From Bradyrhizobium sp. CB1650 (GTDB lineage Bacteria; Pseudomonadota; Alphaproteobacteria; Rhizobiales; Xanthobacteraceae), in the NCBI RefSeq assembly GCF_029761915.1, contig NZ_CP121695.1:7097501-7161500 (forward strand): a stretch of 64,000 nucleotides of DNA. The letters are read 5' to 3'. The translations under genes were made by a program, and so were the position numbers. Below the pieces are notes generated by a model. The model worked only from the letters and a program-made list of their open reading frames with translations, ran no database searches and was not told where the DNA came from. Position 1 is the first letter of the stretch. Every line of letters begins with the position of its first letter. Shown piece after piece: positions 18,015 through 26,513 of this stretch.

Positions 18015-18219
18015 TTTCGGCCTCGTTACTCGACTACGGCCGTTAACCTATCAGCAACCAAACCGTCCGCAAAGGGCTCACAATTCCAGATACTTACGGC
18101 GCCCACAGCCAGTTCACCTGTGCCAAAAACAGACGATCCCACCCAGGCAGGCCTGGATGGGACCGTCCGTCCTTGGACGTCTTCTTCGATTTAGACCGGC
18201 AGCAATACCTTTATTGCTT

Positions 18220-18269
18220 GAGCATGATCTTTTTCGGAAAACCGCCGCACACTTTTCCGGATCATGCTC
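18220..18269. repeat. Palindromic repeat abutting the DUF4170 stop codon
   Basis: GAGCATGAT (18220-18228) pairs with ATCATGCTC (18261-18269), with further pairing of CGGAAAA-type inner segments. It is the second copy of the unit at 6668-6712. Its last base is also the last base of the DUF4170 stop codon, so the element borders the coding end exactly. Confidence 0.78.
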
Positions 18270-18481
18270 TAGGCTGCCGGAGCGCGGTTCGGCTCTTCGA
18301 CGATCGAGAAGCGGACGCCGGCCTTGTGGCGGCTCTCTTCCGATACCTCGCGCCAGCAGTCCTCGGCTTCCTTGCGGGACTTGAACGGGCCTTTGACCTG
18401 GGCGGAGCCTTCCACGAGCTTGTGAAAGTTCATCGAGCCGAACTCACCGCCGATCACCCAGAAATTGCTGCCTTTGGTCAT
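18269..18481 (-). CDS. DUF4170 domain-containing protein
   Basis: This 70 aa protein is a full-length DUF4170: FWVIGGEFGSMNFHKLVEGS followed by GPFKSRKEAEDCWREVSEES and a short C-terminal strand. The start at 18481 is set by GAGGAG about 7 bases upstream; a longer form from 18502 would lack such a site. It is probably a small cytoplasmic protein, and no function has been assigned to the family. It follows aceA by 23 bases on the same strand and may be read through from it. Confidence 0.88.
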   Translation of the reverse strand: MTKGSNFWVIGGEFGSMNFHKLVEGSAQVKGPFKSRKEAEDCWREVSEESRHKAGVRFSIVEEPNRAPAA

Positions 18482-18504
18482 TGTCAGTCTCCTCAATTCC
18501 ACCG

Positions 18505-20133
18505 TTAGCCGAATTGGTTCATCGTATTGTGGACGCCGCCCGCCTTCAGGGCAGCCTCGCCGGCGAAGTACTCCTTGTGATCGTCGCCGATGTCGGAGCC
18601 GGCCATGTTCTGATGCTTCACGCAGGCGATGCCCTGACGGATCTCGGCGCGCTGGACGTTCTTCACATAGCCGAGCATGCCCTGCTCGCCGAAATACTCC
18701 CTGGCGAGATTGTCGGTCGACAGGGCGGCCGTGTGATAGGTCGGCAGCGTGATCAGATGGTGGAAGATGCCGGCGCGCTTGGCTGAATCCGCCTGGAAGG
18801 TGCGGATACGCTCGTCGGCTTCCTTCGCCAGCGGCGTGTCGTCATATTCCGCTTTCATCAGCTCGGCACGGTTGTACTTGCTGACGTCCTTACCGGCCTC
18901 CTTCATCGCGTCATAGACCTGCCAACGGAAGTTGAGCGTCCAGTTGAAGGACGGCGAGTTGTTGTAGGCCAGCTTCGCGTTCGGAACGACCTTGCGGATA
19001 CGATCGACCATCTTGGCGATCTGCTCGATATGCGGCTTCTCGGTTTCGATCCACAACAGGTCGGCGCCGTTCTGCAGCGAGGTGATGCAGTCGAGCACGC
19101 AGCGGTCCTCGCCGGTGCCCGGACGGAACTGATAGAGGTTAGAGGGCAGCCGCTTCGGACGCATCATCTTGCCGTTCCGGTTGATGATGACGTCGCCGTT
19201 GCGGGCATTCGCCGCCGTCACTTCCTCGCAATCCAGGAAGCTGTTGTACTGATCGCCGATGTCGCCGGGCTTGTGGCTCACGGCGATCTGCTGCGTGAGG
19301 CCGGCGCCGAGCGAGTCGGTGCGGGTCACGATGATGCCGTCCTCGACGCCGAGCTCGAGGAAGGCATGACGGCAGGCGCGGATCTTCGCGAGGAAGACCT
19401 CGTGCGGCACGGTCACCTTGCCGTCCTGGTGTCCGCACTGCTTCTCGTCCGAGACCTGGTTTTCGATCTGGAGGGCGCAGGCCCCCGCTTCGATCATCTT
19501 CTTGGAGAGCAGATAGGTCGCTTCCGCGTTGCCGAAGCCGGCGTCGATGTCGGCGATCACGGGCACGACGTGCGTCCGGAAATTGTCGATCTTCTCGATC
19601 AGCGCCTTTTCCTTCGCCTTGTCGCCTTCCTTGCGGGCGGCATCGAGCGCGCGGAAGATGTCGTTGAGCTCGCGGGAGTCCGCCTGGCGCAGGAAGGTGT
19701 AGAGCTCCTCGATCAGGGCCGGGACCGAGGTCTTCTCGTGCATCGACTGGTCCGGCAGCGGCCCGAACTCGGAGCGCAGCGCGGCGATCATCCAGCCGGA
19801 AAGATACAGATAGCGGCGGTCGGTCGTACCGAAGTGCTTCTTCACCGAGATCAGCTTCTGCTGGGCAATGAAGCCGTGCCAGCAGCCGAGCGACTGCGTG
19901 TACTTGGTGGCGTCGGCGTCATAGGCGGCCATGTCGGCGCGCATCAGCGCCGCCGTGTAGCGGGCGACGTCGAGGCCGGTCTTGAAGCGGTTCTGCAGGC
20001 GCATGCGCGCGACGGCCTCGGCCGTCACTCCGTTCCAGGTCGGCTGGGTCTTGAGGAGGGCTTCGGCCGCCTCAATCTCGCTCTGATAGGACGCCGGTTC
20101 TTGGATGCTGATCCCGCGCGGTTGGAAGTTCAT
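18505..20133 (-). CDS. aceA: Isocitrate lyase (long alphaproteobacterial form)
   Basis: This 542 aa enzyme splits isocitrate to glyoxylate and succinate, the first step of the glyoxylate shunt needed for growth on acetate or fatty acids. The catalytic loop KQCGH (residues 231-235, Cys233) matches the ICL signature with Gln in the second position. The metal-binding stretch VIADIDAGFGNAEATY lies before it. It is longer than the E. coli enzyme (434 aa), as in the long alphaproteobacterial and mycobacterial AceA2-like forms. It is divergent from an acyl-CoA-responsive regulator, which probably controls it, and would use the acetyl-CoA made by the fad operon at 41-47 kb. Confidence 0.97.
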   Translation of the reverse strand: MNFQPRGISIQEPASYQSEIEAAEALLKTQPTWNGVTAEAVARMRLQNRFKTGLDVARYTAALMRADMAAYDADATKYTQSLGCWHGFIAQQKLISVKKHFGTTDRRYLYLSGWMIAALRSEFGPLPDQSMHEKTSVPALIEELYTFLRQADSRELNDIFRALDAARKEGDKAKEKALIEKIDNFRTHVVPVIADIDAGFGNAEATYLLSKKMIEAGACALQIENQVSDEKQCGHQDGKVTVPHEVFLAKIRACRHAFLELGVEDGIIVTRTDSLGAGLTQQIAVSHKPGDIGDQYNSFLDCEEVTAANARNGDVIINRNGKMMRPKRLPSNLYQFRPGTGEDRCVLDCITSLQNGADLLWIETEKPHIEQIAKMVDRIRKVVPNAKLAYNNSPSFNWTLNFRWQVYDAMKEAGKDVSKYNRAELMKAEYDDTPLAKEADERIRTFQADSAKRAGIFHHLITLPTYHTAALSTDNLAREYFGEQGMLGYVKNVQRAEIRQGIACVKHQNMAGSDIGDDHKEYFAGEAALKAGGVHNTMNQFG

Positions 20134-20208
20134 GATCGTGATCCTTTCGGTGACGACAGAGCTGCAGCGCTTGTCTTCGCCGCTCTTTCTATCGACATTC
20201 TTGACAGT

Positions 20209-20222
20209 GCATTGCGAAATGC
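20209..20222. promoter_or_regulatory. Inverted repeat upstream of aceA
   Basis: GCATTGCGAAATGC has 5-bp arms (GCATT/AATGC) and lies 76 bases before the aceA start. The core TTGCGAAA resembles a TTTGCAAA half-site used by ScfR/RamB regulators. A regulatory role is inferred. Confidence 0.35.
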
Positions 20223-20318
20223 GTGCTGGAAGCTAAACGCGAGAAAGCGAAGATCGTACAGGGGGCTTGTATTTGAATGGTGATGTCATGTAACATCAGA
20301 ACATGTAATAGATGTTAT

Positions 20319-20335
20319 TTTGTAAAGTTTGTAAA
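20319..20335. promoter_or_regulatory. Tandem TTTGTAAA sites between aceA and its regulator
   Basis: TTTGTAAA occurs twice with one base between (20319-20326 and 20328-20335), close to the TTTGCAAA-type sites known for RamB and PccR. They are 47 bases before the regulator start, fitting autoregulation. A further inverted repeat, AGGGCAG/CTGCCCT, lies at 20341-20359, and a TGATGT/ACATCA pair at 20281-20298. Confidence 0.5.
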
Positions 20336-20381
20336 ATATTAGGGCAGATAGACTGCCCTTAACGCCTGTGGAGACCTGAAA

Positions 20382-21827
20382 ATGCCCGCCGAATCCGGGA
20401 AGAAACTGTTCGTCGGCCCGCGCTTCCGGCGGATCCGGCAGCAATTGGGGCTGTCGCAGACCCAGATCGCCGAGGGGCTCGGGATCTCGCCGAGCTACAT
20501 CAACCTGATCGAGCGCAACCAGCGCCCGGTAACCGCCCAGATCCTGCTGCGGCTGGCCGAGACCTATGACCTCGACTTGCGCGACCTCGCCACTGCCGAC
20601 GAGGACCGCTTCTTCGCCGAGCTGAACGAGATCTTCTCCGACCCACTGTTCCGCCAGATCGACGTGCCCAAGCAGGAGCTGCGCGACCTCGCCGAGCTCT
20701 GCCCCGGCGTGACCCACGCGCTGCAACGGCTCTATGCCGCCTATACCGAGGCGCGCCAGGGCGAGACGCTGGCCGCGGCGCAGATGGCCGACCGCGACGT
20801 CGGCACGCGCTTTGAAGCCAATCCGGTCGAACGCGTGCGCGAACTGATCGAAGCCAACCGCAATTATTTCCCGGAGCTCGAGCAGGCCGCGGAGGCGTTA
20901 CGCGACGAACTCAATGTGCCGGCGGAAGGGCTCTATGCCGCTCTGGTCACGCGGTTGCGTGAAAAGCATTCGATCCAGACCCGGATCATGCCGGTCGATG
21001 TGATGCGCGAAACCTTGCGGCGCTTCGACCGCCATCGCCGCCAGCTCCTGATCTCGGAGCTGGTCGATCCGCCCGGCCGCGCGTTCCAGCTCGCGTTCCA
21101 GCTCGGGCTCGGCGAATGCGCGCAGCATCTGGAGGCCATCATCGGCCGGGCCGGCCCGCTCGACGACGCGCCGCGACGCCTGTTCCGCATCACGCTCGGC
21201 AATTACTTCGCAGCCAGCGTGATGATGCCCTACCCGGCCTTCCTGGCCGCGGCCGAAGCGCTGAACTACGACATCCACGTGCTGGCGCAGCGCTTCAATT
21301 CCGGCTTCGAGCAGGTCTGCCATCGGCTCACCACCTTGCAGCGGCCGAACGCGCGCGGCATTCCGTTCTTCCTGCTCCGCGTCGACAATGCCGGCAACGT
21401 CTCGAAGCGCTTCTCCTCGGGAACCTTCCCGTTCTCGAAGTTCGGCGGCACCTGCCCGCTGTGGAACGTGCACTCGACCTTCGACACGCCCGATCGCCTC
21501 TTGAAGCAGGTGATCGAGCTGCCGGACGGCACGCGCTATTTCTCGATCGCCCAGATGGTGCGGCGGCCGGTGGCGCCGCATCCGCTGCCGCAGCCACGCT
21601 TTGCCATTGGCCTCGGATGCGAGATGCGCCACGCCGCGCGCCTCGTCTATGCCGCCGGCATCGATCTGGAGAAGGTCGAGGGCACGCCGATCGGCGTCAA
21701 CTGCCGCCTCTGCGAACGCGAGAACTGCGCCCAGCGCGCCGAGCCTCCGATCACGCGCACACTGATCCTGGACGAGACGACGCGGCGCGTGAGCTCGTTC
21801 GCATTCTCGAATGCGCGGGAGTTGTGA
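20382..21827 (+). CDS. Short-chain fatty acyl-CoA regulator, XRE/IrrE type (ScfR/RamB family)
   Basis: This 481 aa protein begins with an XRE helix-turn-helix (about residues 10-65: RRIRQQLGLSQTQIAEGLGI and SYINLIERNQRPVTAQIL). An IrrE/ImmA-like central region follows, then the DUF2083-type C-terminal domain with a Cys-rich stretch (GVNCRLCERENCAQR). This order is that of ScfR regulators such as RamB and PccR, which sense short-chain acyl-CoA and control acetate or propionate assimilation. It is divergent from aceA, with likely binding sites between them, so control of the glyoxylate shunt is the obvious role. The HExxH of true IrrE proteases is absent. Confidence 0.92.
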   Translation: MPAESGKKLFVGPRFRRIRQQLGLSQTQIAEGLGISPSYINLIERNQRPVTAQILLRLAETYDLDLRDLATADEDRFFAELNEIFSDPLFRQIDVPKQELRDLAELCPGVTHALQRLYAAYTEARQGETLAAAQMADRDVGTRFEANPVERVRELIEANRNYFPELEQAAEALRDELNVPAEGLYAALVTRLREKHSIQTRIMPVDVMRETLRRFDRHRRQLLISELVDPPGRAFQLAFQLGLGECAQHLEAIIGRAGPLDDAPRRLFRITLGNYFAASVMMPYPAFLAAAEALNYDIHVLAQRFNSGFEQVCHRLTTLQRPNARGIPFFLLRVDNAGNVSKRFSSGTFPFSKFGGTCPLWNVHSTFDTPDRLLKQVIELPDGTRYFSIAQMVRRPVAPHPLPQPRFAIGLGCEMRHAARLVYAAGIDLEKVEGTPIGVNCRLCERENCAQRAEPPITRTLILDETTRRVSSFAFSNAREL

Positions 21828-21844
21828 GGGGCAACTCTTTCCTC

Positions 21845-21966
21845 CGTCATGGCCGGGCATAGCCGTCCGAAGGACGGCGTCGCTTCCGCTCGCCTATGAC
21901 CCGGCCATCCACGCGCTTCCGCATGCAAGGTAAGACGTGGATGCCCGGGACAAGCCCGGGCATGAC
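21845..21966. repeat. GTCATGGCCGGGC-type palindromic repeat
   Basis: About 120 bases starting GTCATGGCCGGGCATAG and ending GCCCGGGCATGAC, between convergent genes. Related units are at 14997-15080 and 37987-38049. Confidence 0.75.
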
Positions 21967-22009
21967 GACCGAAGATGCGGCCGCCGCTTCCACCATGCGC
22001 AGCGACCGT

Positions 22010-22303
22010 CTACGCCAGCGTGTGCACGATCACCGGCCCCGCGGCCGCGCTCGCGTGGCCGGCGAGCAGCGAGTCGAGGTTCTTCTCGATCCAGGCGATC
22101 GCGCGCTTATTTGCCTCCTCCGCCTGCTCGAACTTGTCGAAAATCGAGATCGCGGTGACGGTGTCGTCGCCGGCATAGACGACATAGTAGGCGCGGAAAC
22201 CATCGACGTCGCTGATGATCGGAACGGCGCCGTCCTTGATGCGGCGTGCCAGCTCTTCCGCACTCCCGCTTTTCGCCTTGGCCTGACGGATGGCGGCATA
22301 CAT
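22010..22303 (-). CDS. Antibiotic biosynthesis monooxygenase (ABM)-like domain protein
   Basis: This 97 aa protein has the ferredoxin-like layout of ABM or dimeric alpha/beta-barrel proteins: YAAIRQAKAKSGSAEELARR, a central beta strand pair (GFRAYYVVYAGDDTVTAISI), then KFEQAEEANKRAIAWIEKNL. The start at 22303 is set by AAGGAGG 6 bases upstream; the frame is open further but without such a site. Family members are small oxygenases or stress proteins; the catalytic role here is unproven. It stands alone. The 386 bases upstream (22304-22689) hold no gene or recognised repeat, only presumed promoters of the flanking divergent genes. Confidence 0.78.
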   Translation of the reverse strand: MYAAIRQAKAKSGSAEELARRIKDGAVPIISDVDGFRAYYVVYAGDDTVTAISIFDKFEQAEEANKRAIAWIEKNLDSLLAGHASAAAGPVIVHTLA

Positions 22304-22689
22304 GGGATCCTCCTTCCGGCTGCTGATGTGGGGGCATGCTGCCTTGAGCGGGATGTTACGCCGAAGCGCGCCGCCGATCCACGCCCTCGCGCGGAGTTGT
22401 GCACGCGCTCTGCTGCAACGAACACCGTCATTGCGCAATGACGGAATGTGGGCGGACAGTCCTACCCTCCAATTCACAGCGCACATCGCGGACACGTTCG
22501 TCGGCCCAACAGGCAGAGCCGACCAGGGCCACGCCCCGCCTTGGTTAACCCCAGACTAATCCGCTCCCTGCGGTGTGCAACTCCTCATTAAGCACGCCTC
22601 AACATCGCTGCCTTAGTCTCGCCTCACTCACTTTTCGCAAACAACGGCGGCCTATTCTGCCCGCGTGAAGTGACATCAGGGGGTTCATC

Positions 22690-23502
22690 ATGCGCGTTGC
22701 ATTGCTGCTTGTGGCGACCGTCATCGGCGCGCTGTCGGCCAATCCATCCAATGCCGGGCCGCTCGAGGCTGCGTCCGCTGACGCAGCTCAGCCATTGCCG
22801 CCCGGCTTCCAGAGCTATCGCGGCTACGCCTTCGACCTGACGGAAAATTCCGGTCGGAAGGACGTCGACGCGCTCGCGGACAGTCTGAAGCGCCAGCTCG
22901 ACGTGGTGGAGAGCGCCGGTCTCAGCCCACGCGTGCTGCGCTTCTTCCACTCGGTGCCGATCGTTGCGAGCGAGATGGCCTGCCTCGATGAAGGCGCCGC
23001 CGCCGCATGCTACGGCCGGGTCACACCGGACATCCGGCGCACCGCCCCCCGGACGCTGACCGTGTGGGACCACGACAAGCAGCAATGGACCAACCCGAAC
23101 GCGGTCGATCTCGCGGTCGATTCCGGGATCGGTGTGATCATGCTGCGGCCGAACATGATGGCCTATGAGAAGGCGCCCGTGATGCTGCACGAGCTTCTCC
23201 ACGCCTATCATGCGCGGTTGTTGCCGGACGGCTACGCCAACAAGGGCGTGCTCGGCTTCTATGCCTTTGCCAAGTCCAAGGATCTGCTGCCCAAGGACAC
23301 CTATGCCCTGAAGAACCAGATGGAGTTCTTCGCGGTCACCGCCAGCATATTTCTCGCGGGCAAGGACGAGGTCCACGAGCCGAAAACCCGCGAGACGCTC
23401 AAGGAGAAGATGCCGGACTACTACAAATACCTGGTCGGCGTCTTCGGCTTCGACCCCGACCCGCAGGCCGCTTCGAGCGGACCGGTTGCCTCGCTGAAGT
23501 GA
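22690..23502 (+). CDS. Putative exported zinc metallopeptidase-like protein (HELLH)
   Basis: This 270 aa protein has a signal peptide (LLLVATVIGALSANPSNAG) and a gluzincin-like zinc motif, MLHELLHAYH (HELLH at residues 167-171), with a downstream Glu in QMEFFAVT (E212) that could be the third ligand. The rest shows no family I can name; the layout recalls secreted peptidases of the anthrax-lethal-factor-like or similar M34-like groups, but this is only a resemblance. Two cysteines (MACLDEGAAAACYG) may pair. It stands alone and ends in a strong terminator. Proteolysis is inferred from the motif only. Confidence 0.75.
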   Translation: MRVALLLVATVIGALSANPSNAGPLEAASADAAQPLPPGFQSYRGYAFDLTENSGRKDVDALADSLKRQLDVVESAGLSPRVLRFFHSVPIVASEMACLDEGAAAACYGRVTPDIRRTAPRTLTVWDHDKQQWTNPNAVDLAVDSGIGVIMLRPNMMAYEKAPVMLHELLHAYHARLLPDGYANKGVLGFYAFAKSKDLLPKDTYALKNQMEFFAVTASIFLAGKDEVHEPKTRETLKEKMPDYYKYLVGVFGFDPDPQAASSGPVASLK

Positions 23503-23564
23503 GGCGGGAATAGCGCGCCAGCGCCAAACCACGCCGAGAAACCACGTCAAGAAACCACGTCAAG

Positions 23565-23595
23565 AGCCGCGCGATGTGCGCGGCTTTTTTGTTTT
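23565..23595 (+). terminator. Rho-independent terminator after the HELLH protein gene
   Basis: GCCGCGC (23566-23572) pairs with GCGCGGC (23578-23584) around GATGT, followed by TTTTTTG and GTTTTG. It lies about 60 bases after the stop codon. Two direct copies of GAAACCACGTCAA precede it. Confidence 0.85.
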
Positions 23596-23703
23596 GTAAA
23601 CCGGAACATGCGGATGACGCAGAGCCGGGAATTGCCAAGGTGGGGCCCGATCTGCATAGTCCCGCGCATCGATTTGGTACTGTTTCGAAGAGGATAGAAG
23701 AAC

Positions 23704-24054
23704 ATGGCGGACGCCGACCTGGATGTCGTGATCCGGCAACTGGCCAGACAGCTACATACGGGCCTGATGACCCGCGCCAAGGAGCGGCGGGATCGCTTCA
23801 ACAGCCTCGCGGCCAAGGCCAAGGGCAAGGACGCCCGGGACCGCTTCAAGATGATGGCCAAGGCTACCATGGAGCTGGCCACCTCCGCCGCAAGGCGCCT
23901 GCAGATGTCCGCCGACAACGTCGCCGACAGCTACGCACGCTCGGTGCGGCTCGCCGCCAGCACGCCCGTCGCGGAGAAGGCTCCGGCAACGGAGAAGCCG
24001 GTGAAGGAGAAGCCGGCGAAGAAGGCCAAGGCGAAAACGAAGAAGACGAAGTAG
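23704..24054 (+). CDS. Small basic protein with Lys/Ala/Pro-rich tail
   Basis: This 116 aa protein is helical and charged over the first 85 residues (DVVIRQLARQLHTGLMTRAK, RDRFNSLAAKAKGKDARDRF). It then carries a repetitive tail of Lys, Ala, Pro and Glu (PVKEKPAKKAKAKTKKTK) like histone-H1-type bacterial proteins. DNA or RNA binding through the tail is possible but not shown. No family is recognised for the first part. It lies after a strong terminator, so it has its own promoter, and is followed by a repeat fragment at 24060-24090. Confidence 0.7.
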   Translation: MADADLDVVIRQLARQLHTGLMTRAKERRDRFNSLAAKAKGKDARDRFKMMAKATMELATSAARRLQMSADNVADSYARSVRLAASTPVAEKAPATEKPVKEKPAKKAKAKTKKTK

Positions 24055-24116
24055 CGCGGAGCTCGCCACCCTCTCCCACAGGGGGAGGGGGTGCAGTATC
24101 CAAACATGGCTCTAGA

Positions 24117-24758
24117 TCACCGCCGCGGCGCGGAGACCGGGGTTGGCTCGGCACTCGACAGCTCGGCGAGGCGCGCGCGGGCGATCCGTCGGGCGCGATC
24201 GTCCTTGCCGGCCGGCAGTGCCAGTGCGGCTTCGAAATCGGCACGGGCCTCATCCGCCTGTCCGCGCGCCAGGTAAGCCAGGCCGCGGTCGAGCCGCACC
24301 TCCGCGTCGGACGGTGCAAGACGCATGGCCGTGGTGTAGCTCAGGATCGCGCGATCGAGATCGCCGTCGGCAGCGAGCGCGAGGCCGCGTTCGTGATAGG
24401 CCGCGGCCCGCTTCGGGTCGAGCGCGATTGCCTCGTCGAAGTCGGCAATCGCCGGCCCCAGCGCACCGTCGTGCCGATGAGCGAGGCCGCGGTCGCGATA
24501 GAGCGAGGCGCGGTTGGGGTTGAGGCGAATGGCCTCGTCGAAATCGGCAATCGCCCGCCGCCAGTCACCGTGACGCAGTGAGATCCGCCCCCGCCCCTCA
24601 TAGGCGAAGGCGATCAGCGACCCGCGGAACGGGCTGAAGCCGATCACGGCCGAGCAGATGTCCGGATCGTCCTCGTCGCCGCAATTGACGACCATGTGCG
24701 TGGACAGGCCGACGAGGATGCCCAGGGCAATCAACACTGGTACTGCTGCTCTGGTCAT
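24117..24758 (-). CDS. TPR-repeat protein with N-terminal membrane segment
   Basis: This 213 aa protein starts with a hydrophobic segment (AAVPVLIALGILVGLSTHMV) acting as anchor or signal, then has about four tetratricopeptide repeats: GRGRISLRHGDWRRAIADF, DRGLAHRHDGALGPAIADFD, ERGLALAADGDLDRAILSYT and DRGLAYLARGQADEARADFE. It is likely a periplasmic scaffold for protein contacts; partner unknown. A cysteine pair (VVNCGDEDDPDICS) follows the anchor. The ATG at 24758 is chosen because it begins the hydrophobic segment; a GTG at 24815 is possible. Confidence 0.85.
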   Translation of the reverse strand: MTRAAVPVLIALGILVGLSTHMVVNCGDEDDPDICSAVIGFSPFRGSLIAFAYEGRGRISLRHGDWRRAIADFDEAIRLNPNRASLYRDRGLAHRHDGALGPAIADFDEAIALDPKRAAAYHERGLALAADGDLDRAILSYTTAMRLAPSDAEVRLDRGLAYLARGQADEARADFEAALALPAGKDDRARRIARARLAELSSAEPTPVSAPRR

Positions 24759-24931
24759 CGTTGACCGCCACCGGCAACGGGCCGGCCGCGCATCCCCTTT
24801 CGAAGAAACTTTCACGACGGGGGTGTTAGCACCCGCCGGGGGGATCCCATGTGCGCCAGCTCACAAAGCCGGACGCGATTTCCGGACCTACCGGCCGCGG
24901 ATTTGCCTCAATCCGAAGCTCCTGCCCAAAT

Positions 24932-25867
24932 TCACCCCCAAGGCCCGCGCGAGGAGGAGCGGCCCCAGGGACCGCGCGGCGGATAATTTTCGTTGGCGCC
25001 GACGGAGGGCGCCGCATGCGCACCGAGCTCGGCGGCAAGCTGCTGGAGCGCCGCGATGCGGTTCTGCGTCGAGGGATGGGTGGTGAAGAGATTGTCCATG
25101 CCGTGGCCCGACAGCGGGTTGATGATGAACATGTGCGCGGTCGCAGGGTTGCGCTCGGCCTCGACGTTCGGGACCTGATGCGCGGCGTTCTCGATCTTGA
25201 CCAGCGCGGAGGCGAGCCACATCGGCTGGCCGACGATGCGCCCGCCGAGATTGTCGGCGGCGTATTCGCGGGTCCGGCTGATCGCCATCTGCACCAGCAT
25301 GGCGCCGAGCGGCGCCAGGATCATCATCGCGATCGAGCCTATAATGCCGGGACCGCTGTTGTTGTCACGATGGCCGCCAAAGAACATGCCGAACTGCGCC
25401 AGCATCGAGATGGCGCCGGCGATGGTCGCGGTAATCGTCATCAACAGCGTGTCGTGGTGCTTGATGTGGGCGAGCTCGTGCGCGATCACGCCGGCGAGCT
25501 CCTCGCGGCTGAGCTGCTGCATCAGACCGGTGGTGACGGCGACCGCGGCGTTCTCGGGATTGCGGCCCGTCGCGAACGCATTGGGCTGCGGCTCGTCCAT
25601 CACGAACACGCGCGGCATCGGCAGACCGGCACGGCCCGCGAGTTCGGCAACCAGGCCGACGAGGTCCGGCGCGCTGGCACGGTCGACCTCATGGGCACCG
25701 TACATGCTGAGCACCATGCGGTCGGAGTTCCAGTAGGTGAAGAGATTGGTTGCCGCCGCGATGATGAGCGCGATCATGGCGCCGGAGGTGCCACCGATGA
25801 GATAGCCGACGCCCATGAACAGGGCGGTGAGGCCTGCGAGAAGAATTGCGGTGCGAAGGTAGTTCAT
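24932..25867 (-). CDS. htpX: HtpX-family M48 membrane metalloprotease
   Basis: This 311 aa protein is HtpX: two N-terminal helices (about residues 5-45), the zinc motif HELAH (130-134) in [14 protein letters not shown], two more helices (about 145-190), then the third-ligand region [10 protein letters not shown]. HtpX is a zinc protease of the inner membrane that removes damaged membrane proteins with FtsH. The C-terminus after residue 285 has a repeated [13 protein letters not shown] tail, which varies among alphaproteobacteria. The ATG at 25867 starts the first helix; the frame is open to 26026 but the extra residues would not fit the family. Confidence 0.95.
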   Translation of the reverse strand: MNYLRTAILLAGLTALFMGVGYLIGGTSGAMIALIIAAATNLFTYWNSDRMVLSMYGAHEVDRASAPDLVGLVAELAGRAGLPMPRVFVMDEPQPNAFATGRNPENAAVAVTTGLMQQLSREELAGVIAHELAHIKHHDTLLMTITATIAGAISMLAQFGMFFGGHRDNNSGPGIIGSIAMMILAPLGAMLVQMAISRTREYAADNLGGRIVGQPMWLASALVKIENAAHQVPNVEAERNPATAHMFIINPLSGHGMDNLFTTHPSTQNRIAALQQLAAELGAHAAPSVGANENYPPRGPWGRSSSRGPWG

Positions 25868-26020
25868 GGCCGTCTCCCGAGCCGGCCGCGGGCCGCTGGA
25901 GGCGTCATTGGCCGGCGTCCCTGACGTAGGGATGCCCCCTATCCGGCCGCAAGGCCTGAAGGTGCGTCCCGGAGCCGCGCCTATTGACCCAACCCGCCGG
26001 CCCCGGGCACGATCGAAGCT

Positions 26021-26251
26021 ATGCACTTCGAGATTCTCGGCGAAATTACCGAGGTTGAAACCTTTGCTACGGGATCAGGCATACGCGAGATCGCGCGCTT
26101 ACGGCGGATCTATGGACGTGGTCGGTGGCGGAAGCGCAAGGGAATTGCCCGTGTGCGATTATCCAATGGCTCAATCCATCTCGCTGAGATACCCTGCTAC
26201 GAAGCAGCCGGGATCGGTCGCAAGGAATTCAAGATCAAAGACCTGCTTTGA
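26021..26251 (+). CDS. Small protein, first gene of a two-gene module
   Basis: This 76 aa protein contains [30 protein letters not shown] basic sequence (about residues 20-45) and then [20 protein letters not shown] with a KEFKIKDLL end. I recall similar small proteins in rhizobia, often with a second small gene directly after, but know no function. The high Arg/Lys content in the middle suggests RNA or DNA contact. It is followed after 5 bases by the second gene. The paired layout recalls toxin-antitoxin modules, although neither protein matches a known toxin or antitoxin that I can name. Confidence 0.72.
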   Translation: MHFEILGEITEVETFATGSGIREIARLRRIYGRGRWRKRKGIARVRLSNGSIHLAEIPCYEAAGIGRKEFKIKDLL

Positions 26252-26256
26252 CAATC

Positions 26257-26484
26257 ATGACGAAGGCGCGAGGCAAACAACTGGTCATTTGCGTGGACAA
26301 TGAGGGCTACGCTGCTTCTCTCGAGACGCGCAAGGTTTACGTAGCGTTGCGTGATCCGGCGGCCGAGAAGCTTTACATGCTTCGGATCATTGATGAATCC
26401 GGCGAAGACTACCTCTATCCGAAAGCCCTCTTCCGTTCCGTCGCCCTGCCGCAAGCCGTGAGACGAGCCGTACTGGCAGCCTAG
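26257..26484 (+). CDS. Small protein, second gene of a two-gene module
   Basis: This 75 aa protein has the sequence LVICVDNEGYAASLETRKVY followed by VALRDPAAEKLYMLRIIDES and EDYLYPKALF, a pattern I associate with a widespread small-protein family that ends in a D-E-S-G-E-D-Y-L-Y-P stretch. The fold looks like a small beta-barrel (SH3-like). Function is unknown. I chose the ATG at 26257 over a TTG at 26248, which overlaps the preceding stop; either way the two genes are probably translationally coupled. It ends 29 bases before the transglycosylase gene. Confidence 0.74.
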   Translation: MTKARGKQLVICVDNEGYAASLETRKVYVALRDPAAEKLYMLRIIDESGEDYLYPKALFRSVALPQAVRRAVLAA

Positions 26485-26513
26485 CGCTCGCCCGGCCAGC
26501 ACCAGAGATATCG

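Noticed and set aside
23539..23564. Two direct copies of GAAACCACGTCAA before a terminator, considered as a CRISPR-like or regulatory repeat
   Set aside because: Only two adjacent copies without spacers; most likely a simple local duplication.
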